Source of the DNA: Bacteroidota bacterium | GTDB taxonomy: Bacteria > Bacteroidota > Bacteroidia > J057 | DNA length: 7,569 nt | Assembly (NCBI GenBank): GCA_004292985.1 | Contig: RDXT01000121.1 | Location: forward strand, 1-7,569 | Direction: 5' to 3' | Notes under the pieces: model-generated | Database searches by the model: none | What the model saw: the letters and a program-made list of their open reading frames with translations, nothing else | What the model was told of the DNA's origin: nothing | Translations under genes and position numbers: made by a program | Shown: positions 5,474 to 7,569 of the stretch, piece by piece | Position numbering within the stretch: the stretch's first letter is position 1 | Layout: the number at the start of each line of letters is the position of its first letter

Positions 5474-7569
5474 ATGTTTACCCTCGCTATTCGTAACCTG
5501 CTGCGGCACAAGGCCTTCTCTGCGATTACCCTGCTGGGCCTCTCTATGGGTCTGGCCTGCTGCCTGCTCATTGGGATATATGTTCACCATGAACTGAGCT
5601 ATGACCGCTTTCACGAAAAGGGAGAGCGGATCGTGCGGGTCGTGACTGATTACGCCTACGAAGGCGAAAAAGGCACGATAGCCCTCACAGGTACTGCGGT
5701 GCTTCCGGTGCTTCAGCGGGCATTTCCGGAGATCGAAGCGGGTGTACGGATCTATAGCGCAGATATGTTTGGGCCTGTGGTCGTGCGAAAAGGCGAAACG
5801 GTGTTTCAGGAAGAGGAATTCCTGTATGCAGATGCCGCATTTACCGAAATATTTTCCTTTAAGCTGATAGAAGGCGACCCGAAAACAGCTTTACTCAACC
5901 CTAATTCGCTGATATTGACCCAGGGCATGGCAAAAAAGTACTTTGGTGACGAAATGCCCCTCGGAAAAACGCTGAATGTAAGCGAAAGGGACTATCAGAT
6001 TACCGGAGTGGTGGCCGATGTGCCTGCAAACTCGCAGATACAGTTTGACTTTGTGGCCTCTTTTTCTACCCTGCGGGTTTCCAAAACGGAAGAGTGGGGG
6101 AGTGCCAATTACGTAAGCTATCTGCTGCTGAGGGACAAACAGGATATTTCTTCCTTGCAGACGCGCATTCCGCCCTTTGCGCGGCAGCACAGCGACCTGC
6201 CCATGAGCGAAGCCAATTACCAGGACTACCGACTGGAGCCGCTGTATGAGGTGCATCTGCATTCGCAGGCGAAATATGGGCTGGCCACAGGCGGCAACAT
6301 CACCTATATCTATCTGCTCTCCCTTGTCGGATTCGTTATTTTGCTGATCGCCTGCACCAACTATGTCAACCTGACCACGGCCCGCTCGGCGGAACGCGCG
6401 CGGGAGGTAGGCATCCGTAAAACCATCGGTGCAGGGCGCAGCCGCGTTTTCTGGCAGTTTATGGGAGAGTCGCTGCTGATGGCCCTGGCCGCGCTGCTGC
6501 TCGCTGTGATGCTGTCAGCATGGCTGCTGCCCTATGCCAGCGAACTTGCGCAAAAAGAACTCAGTATCAGCCTGTTGGCACAGCCGAAGGCCCTGATAGC
6601 CTTGATAGGTCTGGGCCTGCTGGTGGGCCTGCTCGCAGGAGGGTATCCGGCCTTTGTGCTGTCGGGCTATCAGCCGATCCAGGTGCTGCGGGGCAGCTTC
6701 AGGTCCGGCACCAAGGGACGCATGTTGCGTAAAGGCCTGATTGTGAGTCAGTTTCTGGTCGCGACTTTTCTGATTATGTGTACCCTTGTGATCCGGCGGC
6801 AAATGAAATTTGTGCAGCAGACGCAGTTGGGATACCAGGCGGGGCAGTTGCTGGTGCTGCCCGCCGATGAGCAGGTACTGGCGAAGTTTTCGACCCTCAA
6901 AACAGAGCTGCTGCAGCATCCGGGCATTACAGGCGTAACCAAGGCCACCGACACGCCCGTGGACATTGGCGGTATGTATTCCTACCTGCCCGAAGGCGCG
7001 ACCGAAGCGCAGATGCAGAACATCACAGCCATCGGGGTTGAAAAAGACTTTATCCGGACCCTCGGCATCCCGGTCCTGGCGGGCGCAGATTTTACAGAGG
7101 CAGATGTGCAGCAGATCAGCGGGCCTTACGATTCGCTGCATACCTACCATTTTGCGATTAATGAAGCGGCCCTTGCCCAGACCGGACTGGACCCGGAGGC
7201 GGTTATCGGCAAAAAATGGAACCTCAACGGGCGCAGCGGCGAAGTGAAGGCCGTATTGAAAAACTTTCACTTCAGCTCCCTGCACAAGCCCATCGGCCCG
7301 CTTTGCGTGTTTCTGGATCCGGGATATCACAGCGATATTCTGATCAGGCTATCAGGTTCCGATGTGCCCGCTGCCCTGGGTCATCTATCTGCTACCTGGA
7401 AGACCCTGGCCCCGCACCGGCCCTTCACCTATGAGTTTCTCGACGAGGAATTTGCCCGCATGTACCGCGCCGAGACCCGGACGACCCTCATTTTTCAGAC
7501 CGTTTCGGTGCTGGCCATCGCGCTGGCCTGCCTGGGGCTTTTGGGCCTCTCGGCCTTTGCCGTGGAGCA
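5474..7569 (+). CDS. MacB/FtsX-type ABC transporter permease, C-terminus beyond window (copy 4)
   Basis: The frame is open without a stop from the ATG at 5474 to the window edge (698 complete codons). In order: TM1 at about 15-38 (LLGLSMGLACCLLIGIYV); HELSYDRFHEKGERI at 39-53; a MacB-like core with NSLILTQGMAKKYFGDEMPLG at about 144-164 (a 21-residue span) and ITGVVADVPANSQ at 176-188; TM2 at about 277-298; the first coupling motif REVGIRKTIGAGR at 310-322; TM3-TM5 at about 331-352, 372-396 and 420-441, with GGYPAFVLSGYQ at 389-400; a second periplasmic domain at about 455-665; and TM6 at about 672-696. The second coupling motif and TM7-TM8, about 100 residues, lie outside. The ATG at 5474 fits the N-termini of copies 2 and 3. 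However, an in-frame ATG at 5348 (and GTG at 5336) with no intervening stop would add 42 (46) residues made from repeat sequence. There is no Shine-Dalgarno motif. The cargo is unknown. Confidence 0.93.
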   Translation, partial: MFTLAIRNLLRHKAFSAITLLGLSMGLACCLLIGIYVHHELSYDRFHEKGERIVRVVTDYAYEGEKGTIALTGTAVLPVLQRAFPEIEAGVRIYSADMFGPVVVRKGETVFQEEEFLYADAAFTEIFSFKLIEGDPKTALLNPNSLILTQGMAKKYFGDEMPLGKTLNVSERDYQITGVVADVPANSQIQFDFVASFSTLRVSKTEEWGSANYVSYLLLRDKQDISSLQTRIPPFARQHSDLPMSEANYQDYRLEPLYEVHLHSQAKYGLATGGNITYIYLLSLVGFVILLIACTNYVNLTTARSAERAREVGIRKTIGAGRSRVFWQFMGESLLMALAALLLAVMLSAWLLPYASELAQKELSISLLAQPKALIALIGLGLLVGLLAGGYPAFVLSGYQPIQVLRGSFRSGTKGRMLRKGLIVSQFLVATFLIMCTLVIRRQMKFVQQTQLGYQAGQLLVLPADEQVLAKFSTLKTELLQHPGITGVTKATDTPVDIGGMYSYLPEGATEAQMQNITAIGVEKDFIRTLGIPVLAGADFTEADVQQISGPYDSLHTYHFAINEAALAQTGLDPEAVIGKKWNLNGRSGEVKAVLKNFHFSSLHKPIGPLCVFLDPGYHSDILIRLSGSDVPAALGHLSATWKTLAPHRPFTYEFLDEEFARMYRAETRTTLIFQTVSVLAIALACLGLLGLSAFAVE

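Noticed and set aside
5200..5614. Two antisense frames over the second spacer with repeating Gln-Val-Thr-Gly-type peptides
   Set aside because: They are translations of the heptamer array and the tRNA-like piece. The seven-residue period simply reflects three 7-bp units.
6515..7330. Antisense open frame of 271 codons inside permease copy 4
   Set aside because: It is a shadow of the permease, rich in Gln, His and Arg as expected from the reverse complement of a Leu/Ala/Gly-rich membrane gene. The sense frame has the family motifs.

Overview
The window is a head-to-tail run of four genes on the + strand. All encode the same kind of protein: large MacB/FtsX-type ABC transporter permeases of about 800 residues. 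Each intact copy has one N-terminal transmembrane (TM) helix, a periplasmic core domain, a four-helix block with an FtsX domain, a second periplasmic domain and a second FtsX block. Tandem families of such permeases are characteristic of Bacteroidota. That origin also fits the absence of Shine-Dalgarno motifs at the starts, the mid-50s GC feel and the A/T-rich leader of copy 3. The exact genus cannot be read from the sequence; a marine or environmental cytophagal or saprospiral lineage is a guess.

Layout: (1) 1-390 is the C-terminal 129 residues of copy 1, cut by the window edge. (2) 391-493 is an intergenic spacer made almost wholly of 7-bp repeats that stop one base before the next start codon. 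(3) 494-2884 is intact copy 2 (796 aa). (4) 2885-2928 is a short spacer with no repeats. (5) 2929-5335 is copy 3, full length but split by one frameshift at about 3859; restoring two bases gives an 802-residue protein. (6) 5336-5473 is a spacer with two heptamer blocks in the same order as the first spacer, but with a tRNA T-arm/acceptor-like piece wedged between them. (7) 5474-7569 is copy 4, open to the window edge (698 codons), missing only its last two TM helices.

No ATPase gene lies in the window, so the nucleotide-binding partner must be encoded outside it. By family knowledge these permeases pair with LolD/MacB-like ATPases and couple ATP hydrolysis in the cytoplasm to movements of the periplasmic domains. 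Substrates could be lipoproteins, antimicrobial compounds or other envelope cargo; nothing here identifies which.

The most unusual content is in the spacers. Two period-7 repeat families (ending AAGA and CTG) are arranged in the same order before copies 2 and 4 and run up to the start codon. Before copy 4, the repeat and the tRNA-like piece are also open in frame with the permease from an upstream ATG at 5348. No stretch longer than 300 bases lacks a gene.
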